In this document: positions 33,917 to 42,354 of the stretch, piece by piece
Numbering within the stretch: position 1 is the first letter of the stretch
How the letters are laid out: the number at the start of each line of letters is the position of its first letter
Origin: Sphingobacteriaceae bacterium
GTDB taxonomy: Bacteria; Bacteroidota; Bacteroidia; Sphingobacteriales; Sphingobacteriaceae
Length of the DNA: 64,000 nt
NCBI GenBank assembly: GCA_017745075.1
Contig: JAGIAD010000028.1
Location: 248,001 to 312,000 of the forward strand
Direction of reading: 5' to 3'
Position numbers and translations under genes: made by a program
Notes under the pieces: generated by a model
Database searches by the model: none
What the model was told of the DNA's origin: nothing
What the model saw: only the letters and a program-made list of their open reading frames with translations

Positions 33917-34652
33917 ATTTCAACATGGCATTAAACTCCTTTATCTCAATGGCTTTAAATGTAATCCTGTCGCCTCCCTTTAAAAGTGACGGTTGCGAAC
34001 GGTTTACATCAAACATCTTTAATGGTGTTCGTCCTATAATCTGCCATCCGCCGGGTGTTTCCATAGGATAAATACCGGTTTGGTTACCGGCAATACCAAC
34101 AGATCCGGCAGGGATTTTAGCATTGGGAATATCCTTTCTGGGCGTTGATAATCTGGCATCCATTCCGCCCATATAGGCAAACCCCGGCACAAATCCGATC
34201 ATAAAAACGGTATATTGTGCGGCAGTATGTATATCTATTACCTCATCTTCGCTAAGGTTATTAGCGCGGGCTACTGTTAAAAGATCCCGGCCAAAATCGC
34301 CCCCGTAACACACCGGAATAATTATTTTATTTGCTGTTAACTTAGATTTTTCTCTTTCAACCTGTGCAATTCTATTTAAATGCGCCGATACCTTTTCGAA
34401 ACAAACTTCGCCCGGAAGATCTGATAGCATAACACTTAAGGGATCAAAAAAAACAGTTAGCGTGGTATAAGCCGGAACTGTGGTAATTAAACCTGCAAAA
34501 GGATTTTGCAATAGTAATCGGTTAAAATTGGTAATCAGGTCAAGCAAATCATTTTCGATTGCTGTTCCGAATGTTATTGTAACCGATTTTTCACTTAACC
34601 CGTAAATTTTTAAGGGAATGTTCGTTCCAAAAGATCCTACCTGCTCATTCAT
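33891..34652 (-). CDS. pxpB: 5-oxoprolinase subunit PxpB (KipI-like)
   Basis: The first gene of the overlapping operon encodes the carboxyltransferase CD-domain (KipI-type) subunit of 5-oxoprolinase, 253 residues. Family motifs are IPVCYGGDFGRDL near 112, FMIGFVPGFAYMG near 148 and RTPLKMFDVNR near 207. It has no signal peptide and acts in the cytoplasm. An AT-rich leader of about 170 bp upstream presumably holds the promoter. Confidence 0.94.
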   Translation of the reverse strand: MNEQVGSFGTNIPLKIYGLSEKSVTITFGTAIENDLLDLITNFNRLLLQNPFAGLITTVPAYTTLTVFFDPLSVMLSDLPGEVCFEKVSAHLNRIAQVEREKSKLTANKIIIPVCYGGDFGRDLLTVARANNLSEDEVIDIHTAAQYTVFMIGFVPGFAYMGGMDARLSTPRKDIPNAKIPAGSVGIAGNQTGIYPMETPGGWQIIGRTPLKMFDVNRSQPSLLKGGDRITFKAIEIKEFNAMLKYEYEDQHH

Positions 34653-34821
34653 ACAAAAACGGTAAGATTTAATAATAAGTGATCTTCATAAAACGGGCTT
34701 AACAGCTGACTGCAGCTATAAAAATGGTTATATATTATCACAATCGCAAAGATTTTGATAGTAGGTCATCAAAAGCTGTTTTTATCAGCAACAAATTACT
34801 AAATTACTGATTAATATCAAT

Positions 34822-36105
34822 CTAATTTTTCTTCACTTCAAGGCCTTTTATCAATTGCAATAACTCGTCCTGCTCTTCGGCTTCCAATTCGATCATGCCA
34901 TTGAACATTTCAAAAATTTCATCACGAAGATCAGAGCGCATTAAAAGATCGATCAAACGCACAAAAGTTTTCTTCTGATCGGTATTTAAACTACTAAATA
35001 ATTTAGGCTCCACTTCATATAACGCCTTAATTAAATCAACCAAAGCGGGTTTCCTTAATTCTTTTTCACTTTCGGTAGCGTAAACCGGAAATATCTCATC
35101 CTGTTCATAAGTTTCAATCAGGCGGTTAGCATATTCTTTTAAAAAAGGCTTGCGTTTACTTTTAAGGTATTCTGTTAGGGCTTTAATCAGGAAACGGTAC
35201 TCTGCTGAAGATTTGGCGGCACCAAATATGGCTACCTGCCCTTCATTTTCGAAACTCTTAAAATCGAAATCACGGAAAAAATCACTATCTATATAAACGC
35301 TATGGAAATAATCGTCGCTCTTTTTATTTAAGGTAGTGTAATCTTTATAAATTTCTTCTCCACCGGCCAAAAAGTAGTATTTAGACAGTTCTCTGTGCAG
35401 GTTTTCTTTCCAATGAACATATTTAATCTTAAAAGTAACGGCGGTATCAGGATAAAAAAGACTAAATTCTTCTATGGTTTTAACATTGCTGCTAAAATCC
35501 AATGCTTCTCCATTTACAATAATGGAGTAATTTTTGTGTTTATTCAATTCAATAAACCAACAGAATTCGTTGATCAAAAAAGGAAGTATTGTTTCTTCTA
35601 CGTCTTGTTGACTGATCCTTAAATTAGTAAAAGAAACGGTTGTTCCGGTCTCACCAGTATTGCTCGGGGCGGTGGAAAAATCGTGGCTGTAACTGTTTAA
35701 ACCACCCGTATTAATGTGTATTTCGCCATAACGAAACCCTCGTTCTGATTGATAAGTAGTGCGCCAAACGGCATCATGCGCAAAGGTAAAAAAGGTAAGC
35801 CGCCCCACCCCATTACGACCATGCATTTTGGAAGTATGTTTTGGCGCTACAATCTGAATGGATTTTTCAGATTCGAAAAAAGGATCAAATTTTTGTTGTA
35901 AGCGATCAAAATTAATTCCATAACCATTATCAGCAATCGTTAACTGTGTTAGAAGGCCAAGTGGGTTGGCTACATAATCTACATGGATTGTATTCGCATT
36001 GGCATCAAAACCGTTCCAAATGTATTCAGCAATGGCCTGCTTTTCATTATAGTTTTTAAGTACCTTTTGTATTCCCTTTGAAGTGATATTAACCTTTACT
36101 GACAT
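34822..36105 (-). CDS. Orphan GHKL ATPase-domain protein
   Basis: The 427-residue protein has the Bergerat (GHKL) ATP-binding fold of Hsp90, MutL and MORC proteins. The N-box is E27-x3-N31-x2-D34 (EYIWNGFDANAN), followed by D59-N-G-Y-G63 and the lid motif G96-R-N-G-V-G101. There is no kinase DHp or receiver domain. The C-terminal half is charged and helical with no recognised domain. The start at 36105 is preferred: the 10 residues added by the upstream ATG are AT-rich leader. It stands alone, and it could be a chaperone-like, DNA-processing or defence ATPase. Confidence 0.8.
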   Translation of the reverse strand: MSVKVNITSKGIQKVLKNYNEKQAIAEYIWNGFDANANTIHVDYVANPLGLLTQLTIADNGYGINFDRLQQKFDPFFESEKSIQIVAPKHTSKMHGRNGVGRLTFFTFAHDAVWRTTYQSERGFRYGEIHINTGGLNSYSHDFSTAPSNTGETGTTVSFTNLRISQQDVEETILPFLINEFCWFIELNKHKNYSIIVNGEALDFSSNVKTIEEFSLFYPDTAVTFKIKYVHWKENLHRELSKYYFLAGGEEIYKDYTTLNKKSDDYFHSVYIDSDFFRDFDFKSFENEGQVAIFGAAKSSAEYRFLIKALTEYLKSKRKPFLKEYANRLIETYEQDEIFPVYATESEKELRKPALVDLIKALYEVEPKLFSSLNTDQKKTFVRLIDLLMRSDLRDEIFEMFNGMIELEAEEQDELLQLIKGLEVKKN

Positions 36106-36219
36106 ACTTACTAAATTAATTAGCAAATATATCATTATATTTTAATCATTCTTGGGTTACTTATAGTGAATTATACACACAACATTAAATTTCTGTTTTA
36201 TCCGTAAAACACCCCGGGG

Positions 36220-37836
36220 TTATATATCCCGATGGCTAAAATGCCTGCGAAGCTTTTCTTCTTCAAGATCGAGTAACTCCAATTGCTCTCTGATCAGCTC
36301 ATCGTTAATCTGCTCCTTTTTATTTAGCCCTTTCAGCAAAATACGCTGTTCAGCCATAATATCTTCAAGTGCGATGCGATAGTCGTGATAAAAACCTTCA
36401 GACCTTGAAATGTTCTCTTCTTTCTCCCAATCTCTCAGCAATTCCATTTCTGCCTCGATACGAATTTTTATCGATCTGATCATATCGTTGTGCAATAAGG
36501 CTTCGTGGTATTTTTCATCCAATATTTTAAGCGATAACAAGGACAATTTCTTTCTTACCATTTGTTTTTGCTGTTCGAAAGAAACAGTATAATCCGGATC
36601 GGGCATGTCTACCCATTTTATTAATGCGGGTAATGTTAGGCCTTGTAAAACTAAAGTAACCAGTATCACACTGAAAGTGATAAACAAGATTAAGTTGCGC
36701 TGAGGAAAAGCTTCACCCGATTTTAAAGCTACCGGAATAGAGAGTGCCGCCGCTAAAGAAACCACTCCTCTCATCCCCGCCCAACCAAAAAGTAAAGGTG
36801 CCTTCAAGTTTGGATTGGGATCGGCAGTGGTAATATAGCGGCTAATGAAACGCGTAAAATACAATGCACCGTAGGTACTCGCAAACCTTGTTATGATTAA
36901 AACCAGACAAATAATGGCACTGTAACGGATGGCTGGCAAAAGACCATCGTTACCCAAACCGTGAATAATTACAGGAAATTCTAAGCCAATTAACAAAAAA
37001 ACAAAACCATTCAGCACAAAAGCTACAGCTTCCCAAACATTTATACCCTGCAACCGGCTTCGATGGTTAAGAATCTGGTCTCTGCGGGCTGAAAGAAACA
37101 GACCGCCACTTACTACAGCCAAAACACCAGAAAACTCAAACTCCTCTGCGGTGATGTACATTACGTATGGCGTTAAAAAAGTAAGAATAATATCGATGTT
37201 TGTGGTAGTGGGCAACCATCGGTGCAAAGCGTAAAAAACCAAAGCTACCGCAATCCCGATTAAAATGCCCATTACAATCACCAGCACAAAATTGCCTGCA
37301 GCCTTACTAAACACAAAACTACCGGTCATTACTGCAGCTAATGCAAAGCGGAAAACCACTAAACTGGATGCATCGTTCAGTAAGCTTTCGCCTTCTATAA
37401 TTGTGGTAAGCCTTTTGGGTACTTTAACAGTTTTAAGTATGGCTGATGCTGATACCGCATCTGGTGGAGAAATAATACCACCTAACAAAAAACCCAGCGC
37501 CCATGTAAAACCTGGAATTAGGCTGTGAGAAATTAAAGCAACAATACTGGAAGTAAGAATAACAATTGGAAAAGCAAAACTGCTGATTACTCTACGCCAC
37601 TTCCAGAAGTCTTTCCATGAAGTATTCCAGGCAGCCTCATACAATAATGGTGGTAAAAAGATTACAAAAATAAGTTCTGGCTCAATCTCAATATTGCGAA
37701 GTACAGGTAAAAAACTTAATGCTAAACCTGCAATTACCAACACAATGGGATATGCCACACGTATTTTTTGTGCAAGCATTACCACGAATAAAATAATTGC
37801 AAGTAAGAAAGCATATTGTATAATCAGTTGGTGCAT
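36220..37836 (-). CDS. CPA1-family sodium/proton antiporter
   Basis: This is a monovalent cation:proton antiporter of the CPA1 group with about 12 helices and a cytoplasmic tail, 538 residues. Motifs seen are LPPLLYEAAW near 64, GGIISPPDAVSA near 115 and EGESLLNDASS near 146, which holds the transport aspartate. The last 120 residues form a charged helical region (coiled-coil-like) that may be regulatory. The start at 37836 begins right before helix 1 (MHQLIIQYAF), while the reading from 37929 adds a hydrophilic piece. It is monocistronic. Confidence 0.9.
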   Translation of the reverse strand: MHQLIIQYAFLLAIILFVVMLAQKIRVAYPIVLVIAGLALSFLPVLRNIEIEPELIFVIFLPPLLYEAAWNTSWKDFWKWRRVISSFAFPIVILTSSIVALISHSLIPGFTWALGFLLGGIISPPDAVSASAILKTVKVPKRLTTIIEGESLLNDASSLVVFRFALAAVMTGSFVFSKAAGNFVLVIVMGILIGIAVALVFYALHRWLPTTTNIDIILTFLTPYVMYITAEEFEFSGVLAVVSGGLFLSARRDQILNHRSRLQGINVWEAVAFVLNGFVFLLIGLEFPVIIHGLGNDGLLPAIRYSAIICLVLIITRFASTYGALYFTRFISRYITTADPNPNLKAPLLFGWAGMRGVVSLAAALSIPVALKSGEAFPQRNLILFITFSVILVTLVLQGLTLPALIKWVDMPDPDYTVSFEQQKQMVRKKLSLLSLKILDEKYHEALLHNDMIRSIKIRIEAEMELLRDWEKEENISRSEGFYHDYRIALEDIMAEQRILLKGLNKKEQINDELIREQLELLDLEEEKLRRHFSHRDI

Positions 37837-38512
37837 ATAATTTCGGGTATGGTCTAAAATACAAATTTGAAGCGAATGCCTAGCCATTAAGACTGTATTC
37901 TTTTTCAGGTAAATTTCGTTACTAAACAAATGCCAGTACCCGTAAATTTAGGGTACCTGCTGTAGAAATTTGAAAATATAGAATGCGGAAAAAACAGGGA
38001 ACAGATGGTGAAACAAATATGCACACCTGGATGTTAGATCTCACTAAATCGTCCTAAATAATATACAAAAATAAATAAGTTTTTCGCTGTAATTATTTTA
38101 TTAAAAAATAGTAAAATCAGCGTAACACACTTTATTACAAACACTTACGCACATGAATATAGAAATAGATATTACCCAAAATAACCTGCCGCACCCTCTT
38201 TGCATATACTTAATCATGAGTGCAGCGGTGCGATACCGTTTAAAACCAAACAAGCTTAATGCTTTTTGTCTGGATTTGTGCTCATATTTTTAGCCATGTC
38301 GACAGAAGCGATCTTTTCCGGGATGATTTGTTATTCGCCTGGCGGCATGGCTTATTAAATATTGGCCTATAAAAAACTATAAAAGAAATTTAATGCCGGT
38401 TAAACATCATTTTTCTATCTGAAATCAAAGTATTAAAAATCCGGTTGTACCAGAAGTTACCTTCAAACAATGTGAATGTTTATTAAAAGGCAATAAGATT
38501 AAAATTTTAGGC
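37837..38512. other. Long AT-rich intergenic region, no clear gene
   Basis: About 675 bp separate the antiporter start from the cysM stop. It contains two short ORFs (46 codons from 38153 and 20 codons from 38296) without convincing features, and a weak inverted pair AGCCATG...CATGGCT at about 38294-38355. I see no tRNA, riboswitch or repeat that I can name. Confidence 0.4.
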
Positions 38513-39385
38513 TCAACCAAAAAGATCACTGCTTAAATAACGGTCACCCCTGTCGCAGGCGATAAAAACAATGGTTCCCTTATCCAGTTCGCCGGCAAGT
38601 TTCAAAGCAGCTGCGCAGGCACCACCAGAGCTCATGCCAGCAAACAAACCTTCTTCTTTAGCCAATTTTCTCGCCATTAAGGTTGAATCTTCCTGTGCAA
38701 TATCGATTATCCGATCTACCCGTAGCGGATCAAATATTTTCGGGAGATATTCTTCAGGCCAACGCCTTATACCTGGAATAGAAGAGCCTTCAGTAGGCTG
38801 GCAGCCTATAATCTGAATATTATTGTTTTTTTCCTTTAAGAATTTCGAACAGCCCATAATAGTCCCCGTTGTTCCCATAGCACTTACAAAATGGGTAATC
38901 TGCCCATCAGTATCTCTCCATATTTCAGGTCCGGTGGTTTTATAATGGGCCATGTAATTATCCGGATTAGCAAATTGATTTAATAAAAAATACCCCTTTA
39001 ATGCGCCTTTTTCTTCTGCATAATCCCTGCATTCCTCTATACTTTCCAGCAGGGTTACTTTTGCCCCAAAGGCTTCCATGGTTACCTTACGTTCCCGTGT
39101 TGAATTAGCAGGCATAACCAGTTCTATTTCTAAATTATATAAACAGGCAATCATGGCTAAGGCAATTCCGGTATTACCACTTGTTGCTTCCACCAATTTA
39201 GTACCCGGAGTTACTTCACCACGCTCTATTGCACTTCTGATCATATTGAGCGATGCCCTATCTTTAACACTTCCGCCTGGATTATTTCCTTCTAATTTGG
39301 CAAATACCCGTACAGCTGGATTAATGTTCAGCTTTTGAAGTTCAGCCATCGGCGTATTTCCGATCAGATCTATTATTCCTGCCAT
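38513..39385 (-). CDS. cysM: Cysteine synthase (CysM/CysK family)
   Basis: A PLP enzyme that makes cysteine from O-acetylserine and sulfide (or thiosulfate). The 290-residue chain has the PLP lysine in NNPGGSVKDRA near 42, TSGNTGIA near 68, and GTTGTIMGC near 170. It is shorter than usual and closer to CysM than CysK. It lies 17 bp downstream of the serine acetyltransferase gene, giving a complete two-gene cysteine operon. Confidence 0.94.
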   Translation of the reverse strand: MAGIIDLIGNTPMAELQKLNINPAVRVFAKLEGNNPGGSVKDRASLNMIRSAIERGEVTPGTKLVEATSGNTGIALAMIACLYNLEIELVMPANSTRERKVTMEAFGAKVTLLESIEECRDYAEEKGALKGYFLLNQFANPDNYMAHYKTTGPEIWRDTDGQITHFVSAMGTTGTIMGCSKFLKEKNNNIQIIGCQPTEGSSIPGIRRWPEEYLPKIFDPLRVDRIIDIAQEDSTLMARKLAKEEGLFAGMSSGGACAAALKLAGELDKGTIVFIACDRGDRYLSSDLFG

Positions 39386-39402
39386 TTCTTAATATATTAT
39401 AT

Positions 39403-40215
39403 TTAATTGGTTTCTTTATGGTTTCTAATGTTAATTATTGGAGAGTGATAGGCCGTTGAAAAAGCCGGGATGCTTTCGGTAAGCCATACGTTACCACCAA
39501 CAATGCTATCATGGCCAATAATGGTTTCACCGCCTAGTATCGTTGCTCCGGAATAAATTACAACACGATCTTCTACCGTTGGGTGGCGTTTACTGCCGGC
39601 TAACGTTTTCCTGACACTCAATGCACCTAGTGTAACTCCCTGGTATAACTTCACATAGCGTCCAATTTTACTGGTTTCGCCAATAACAATCCCGGTTCCA
39701 TGGTCTATATGAAAGTACTCGCCAATACTGGCCGCCGGATGGATGTCAATGCCGGTTTTAGAATGGGCATATTCGGTGAGTATTCTCGGAACAAGCGGTA
39801 TGCCGAAATTATAAAGCAAATGCGCAATCCTGTAGAAACAGATGGCATAAAAACCCGGGTAGGTCCTAATGACTTCGAACCTGCTCTGCGCCGCCGGGTC
39901 GCCCTCGTAAATGGCTACAATATCAGTATTTAAAATGCGGTACAGCTCGGGTAATTTTTCAAAAAACTGACCCGCTGCATTTTTACATTCGTTATTTTTA
40001 AGCTTACAACTGGCTGATATAATATCATAAAGCTCAAGCTCCAAAAGGGCGATATATTCCTTTACTTCGGTAACTGTTAAAAACACTCGGGGCGAATTTT
40101 CCTGAAAAAGCACCTGAATTAACTTTTCTGCCCAAAGGGATATGGCTTCATTGGGTGGAATATTTGGTTGCTCAAGGGGATTCTTAATAATTTGTTCAAA
40201 AAAATGGTCTTCCAT
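39403..40215 (-). CDS. cysE: Serine O-acetyltransferase
   Basis: CysE acetylates serine with acetyl-CoA to give O-acetylserine, the substrate of the next gene. The 270-residue protein has an N-terminal helical part and a left-handed beta-helix with hexapeptide repeats. Signatures include DIHPAASIGEYFHIDHGTG near 165, VVIGETSKIG, YQGVTLGAL, and a KRHPTVED segment near 215. The first gene of the pair, its leader is about 220 bp. Confidence 0.94.
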   Translation of the reverse strand: MEDHFFEQIIKNPLEQPNIPPNEAISLWAEKLIQVLFQENSPRVFLTVTEVKEYIALLELELYDIISASCKLKNNECKNAAGQFFEKLPELYRILNTDIVAIYEGDPAAQSRFEVIRTYPGFYAICFYRIAHLLYNFGIPLVPRILTEYAHSKTGIDIHPAASIGEYFHIDHGTGIVIGETSKIGRYVKLYQGVTLGALSVRKTLAGSKRHPTVEDRVVIYSGATILGGETIIGHDSIVGGNVWLTESIPAFSTAYHSPIINIRNHKETN

Positions 40216-40433
40216 AACTGGTGGTCATGCCTATCCGATCTGCTCATCGACTAGGTATATAGATTTAATCGCTAATGTAAGTTTTGTTTTTTTAAACCAA
40301 AACAACCGATGCAATTTTATTAATAAAAATTGCTCGACGATAACAATAAATACCGATCAGTACACTTTTTAAGAAGAATTATGGATAATATCAAACCTTC
40401 GCACGCGGTGTCGAAATACTTCAGCAATTATGC

Positions 40434-42329
40434 TTATTTACTTTGGGGCCAGCTGGCTATTGGTTTGGCAGAAAAGTTTTTTTGTGGTGAATTTCCGGCA
40501 TCCAGAAAAACAGATATGGCTTGTTTGCTGTCGGCCTTGAGCCTTACTTCGAATCCTGCAATAGAAGTTCCCGGATTTTTAGCATCATAATCGGTAAGCG
40601 GGTCTGTTGACCAGGTTTTCATTTCCAATTTGCCTTCGGTTTCTACGCTGAGGTAACATTTTTTGTCTTTATAACTTAATTCGATGGTATGCCCGTTAAT
40701 AATCTGTACCGTTGCAGGTGTAACCATCAACCACCGAAGTGTAACATCGGTATCTCCTACGGTTATTTCATCCCGGATCAGTACCGTTTTCTGATCAATC
40801 AAGGCGACACCCCTAATTGATTTTTTCAGTTTATCGGTATATAAGGTACTTAGATCGGCCACTGCGTTCATAAAACGATTATTATCAGAATGACTGATAA
40901 AGACAGCATTTCCATTAACATTCTGCAAAGTACTGTCGATTGAAAGCGTATTGTGTGCAAGATTATTATAACGGAATATTTTCCAGCGCTGCGAATTTTG
41001 TTTACTGTCCCAAAGATTAATACCTTTTGATTCGAGAGATTCGTAATCCTGCATTCCAAAATCCATGGCCCAACGCACACCTTGCGATTCCATGATGAAA
41101 GAGCCTACATCCATATGGCCATGACTAACTGATGGCGAACCAGCTTTAAAACCCACAAAAGTAGCCAGCGGATCAGTCCACGAACTTCGCATCAGAGCAA
41201 CCGGGTTTGGACCATTTCCGATCCAAAACTTGGCATTTTGAGGACGAATGTTGTTCAGCGATAGTTTTGCGCCCCAAATCATTGCCGATGGCAATAACCT
41301 ATTCTTTAATGGCATTTGCCCATCAAGTTGTTTTTGGGTTATCCAGAGCAAACCTGGATTGTTTAGTTTTGATGCAAACCAAAAAAGTGCAGGATTAAAT
41401 TCAGCATTAGGCCCGCTGTCAGAATAGTTAAATGGCTTGCCCGAAGGTGCCATCATATTATCCAGATAATCAGCAGTTTTAAGAAAACCAGGCTGGGTAC
41501 TTAAACCGAAATCCTGGTGAAAAATTCCTTCCAATGCACTGATGAACATTACATTAAAAGTAGTGCCATATTCCCAATACCCGTAACCTTCAGGGTAAGC
41601 GCCATCAGGGGCATATTGTTTCATAGGTAAGGTTACACTTTTTATCGCCCTGTTAACCAGTTTGGCCGATAAGCCAGGGTGTTCTTCAAAAGTAGCTATT
41701 GCCCCAAATGAAATACCTGCGTTGCACACCTGATTCCAGTTATTGGTTACATTTAACCAGTTATTGTATTTACGATCAGTTGAAGGCTGTATTCCTTTTT
41801 CGAGGATGGCCATTGCAACGATATTTCTGGTTGATTGGGGTAAATCCTGATATAACCAATCGTAACCTATTGACAAAGCCATGGTCATTTCACCAACATC
41901 AAGAAAATGACTTGGGTTCCAGTCTTTAAAGCCCGATACCGCAAGCAATTCTTTTTCTGCCCTGGCTACATACTTTTTATCATGGCTTAGCCTGAAAGCA
42001 TAAGAGAGGTAGTAAATCCTTTTAAGCGCTTCTCTTGATACATCAAGCAAACGCTTACCGATCATTACCCGTTCCAATACGGGTTTATTTAAAACAAGAT
42101 CTGCTCCTGATAGTATGGCCTGATGGATCTGTTTAAACTTTGCATCGCGCTTTACGTTTTCCAGGATCTGTTCTTCAATATCGTGGCTTATTAATAACCT
42201 GGGATGCTGGGGCATCTTAAAAGTTGAATCAACTTCCTTGTTTTGCCCAACGGCGAGCGTTGAGCAAAACAAGGTTATACTGATACATATAATGGTAACA
42301 AGTTGATTTTTTTTAATTAGCCGTATCAT
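40434..42329 (-). CDS. Secreted heparinase II/III-family protein
   Basis: The 631-residue protein resembles heparinase II/III-type polysaccharide lyases, with an N-terminal alpha/alpha toroid and a C-terminal beta-sandwich. A signal peptide ends near TLAVGQ. The toroid holds LSIGYDWLYQ near 155 and GYGYWEYGTTFNV near 248. The GSPSVSHGHMDVGSF segment near 395 is the typical Heparinase_II_III signature. It might act on uronic-acid polymers, but the substrate is unknown. It lies 25 bp after the sorbosone/cytochrome gene, so the two form an operon. Confidence 0.85.
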   Translation of the reverse strand: MIRLIKKNQLVTIICISITLFCSTLAVGQNKEVDSTFKMPQHPRLLISHDIEEQILENVKRDAKFKQIHQAILSGADLVLNKPVLERVMIGKRLLDVSREALKRIYYLSYAFRLSHDKKYVARAEKELLAVSGFKDWNPSHFLDVGEMTMALSIGYDWLYQDLPQSTRNIVAMAILEKGIQPSTDRKYNNWLNVTNNWNQVCNAGISFGAIATFEEHPGLSAKLVNRAIKSVTLPMKQYAPDGAYPEGYGYWEYGTTFNVMFISALEGIFHQDFGLSTQPGFLKTADYLDNMMAPSGKPFNYSDSGPNAEFNPALFWFASKLNNPGLLWITQKQLDGQMPLKNRLLPSAMIWGAKLSLNNIRPQNAKFWIGNGPNPVALMRSSWTDPLATFVGFKAGSPSVSHGHMDVGSFIMESQGVRWAMDFGMQDYESLESKGINLWDSKQNSQRWKIFRYNNLAHNTLSIDSTLQNVNGNAVFISHSDNNRFMNAVADLSTLYTDKLKKSIRGVALIDQKTVLIRDEITVGDTDVTLRWLMVTPATVQIINGHTIELSYKDKKCYLSVETEGKLEMKTWSTDPLTDYDAKNPGTSIAGFEVRLKADSKQAISVFLDAGNSPQKNFSAKPIASWPQSK

Positions 42330-42354
42330 CCTGATCCAATTTAAGTACGGGAAA

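Noticed and set aside
38153..38293. 46-codon ORF in the antiporter-cysM gap
   Set aside because: Nothing distinguishes it from chance ORFs in AT-rich DNA: no signal peptide, no family pattern and no partner gene.
40216..40280. Possible cysteine- or sulfur-responsive operator upstream of cysE
   Set aside because: The only semi-palindrome (CTAGTCGATGAG-like) is imperfect and I cannot tie it to a known regulator.
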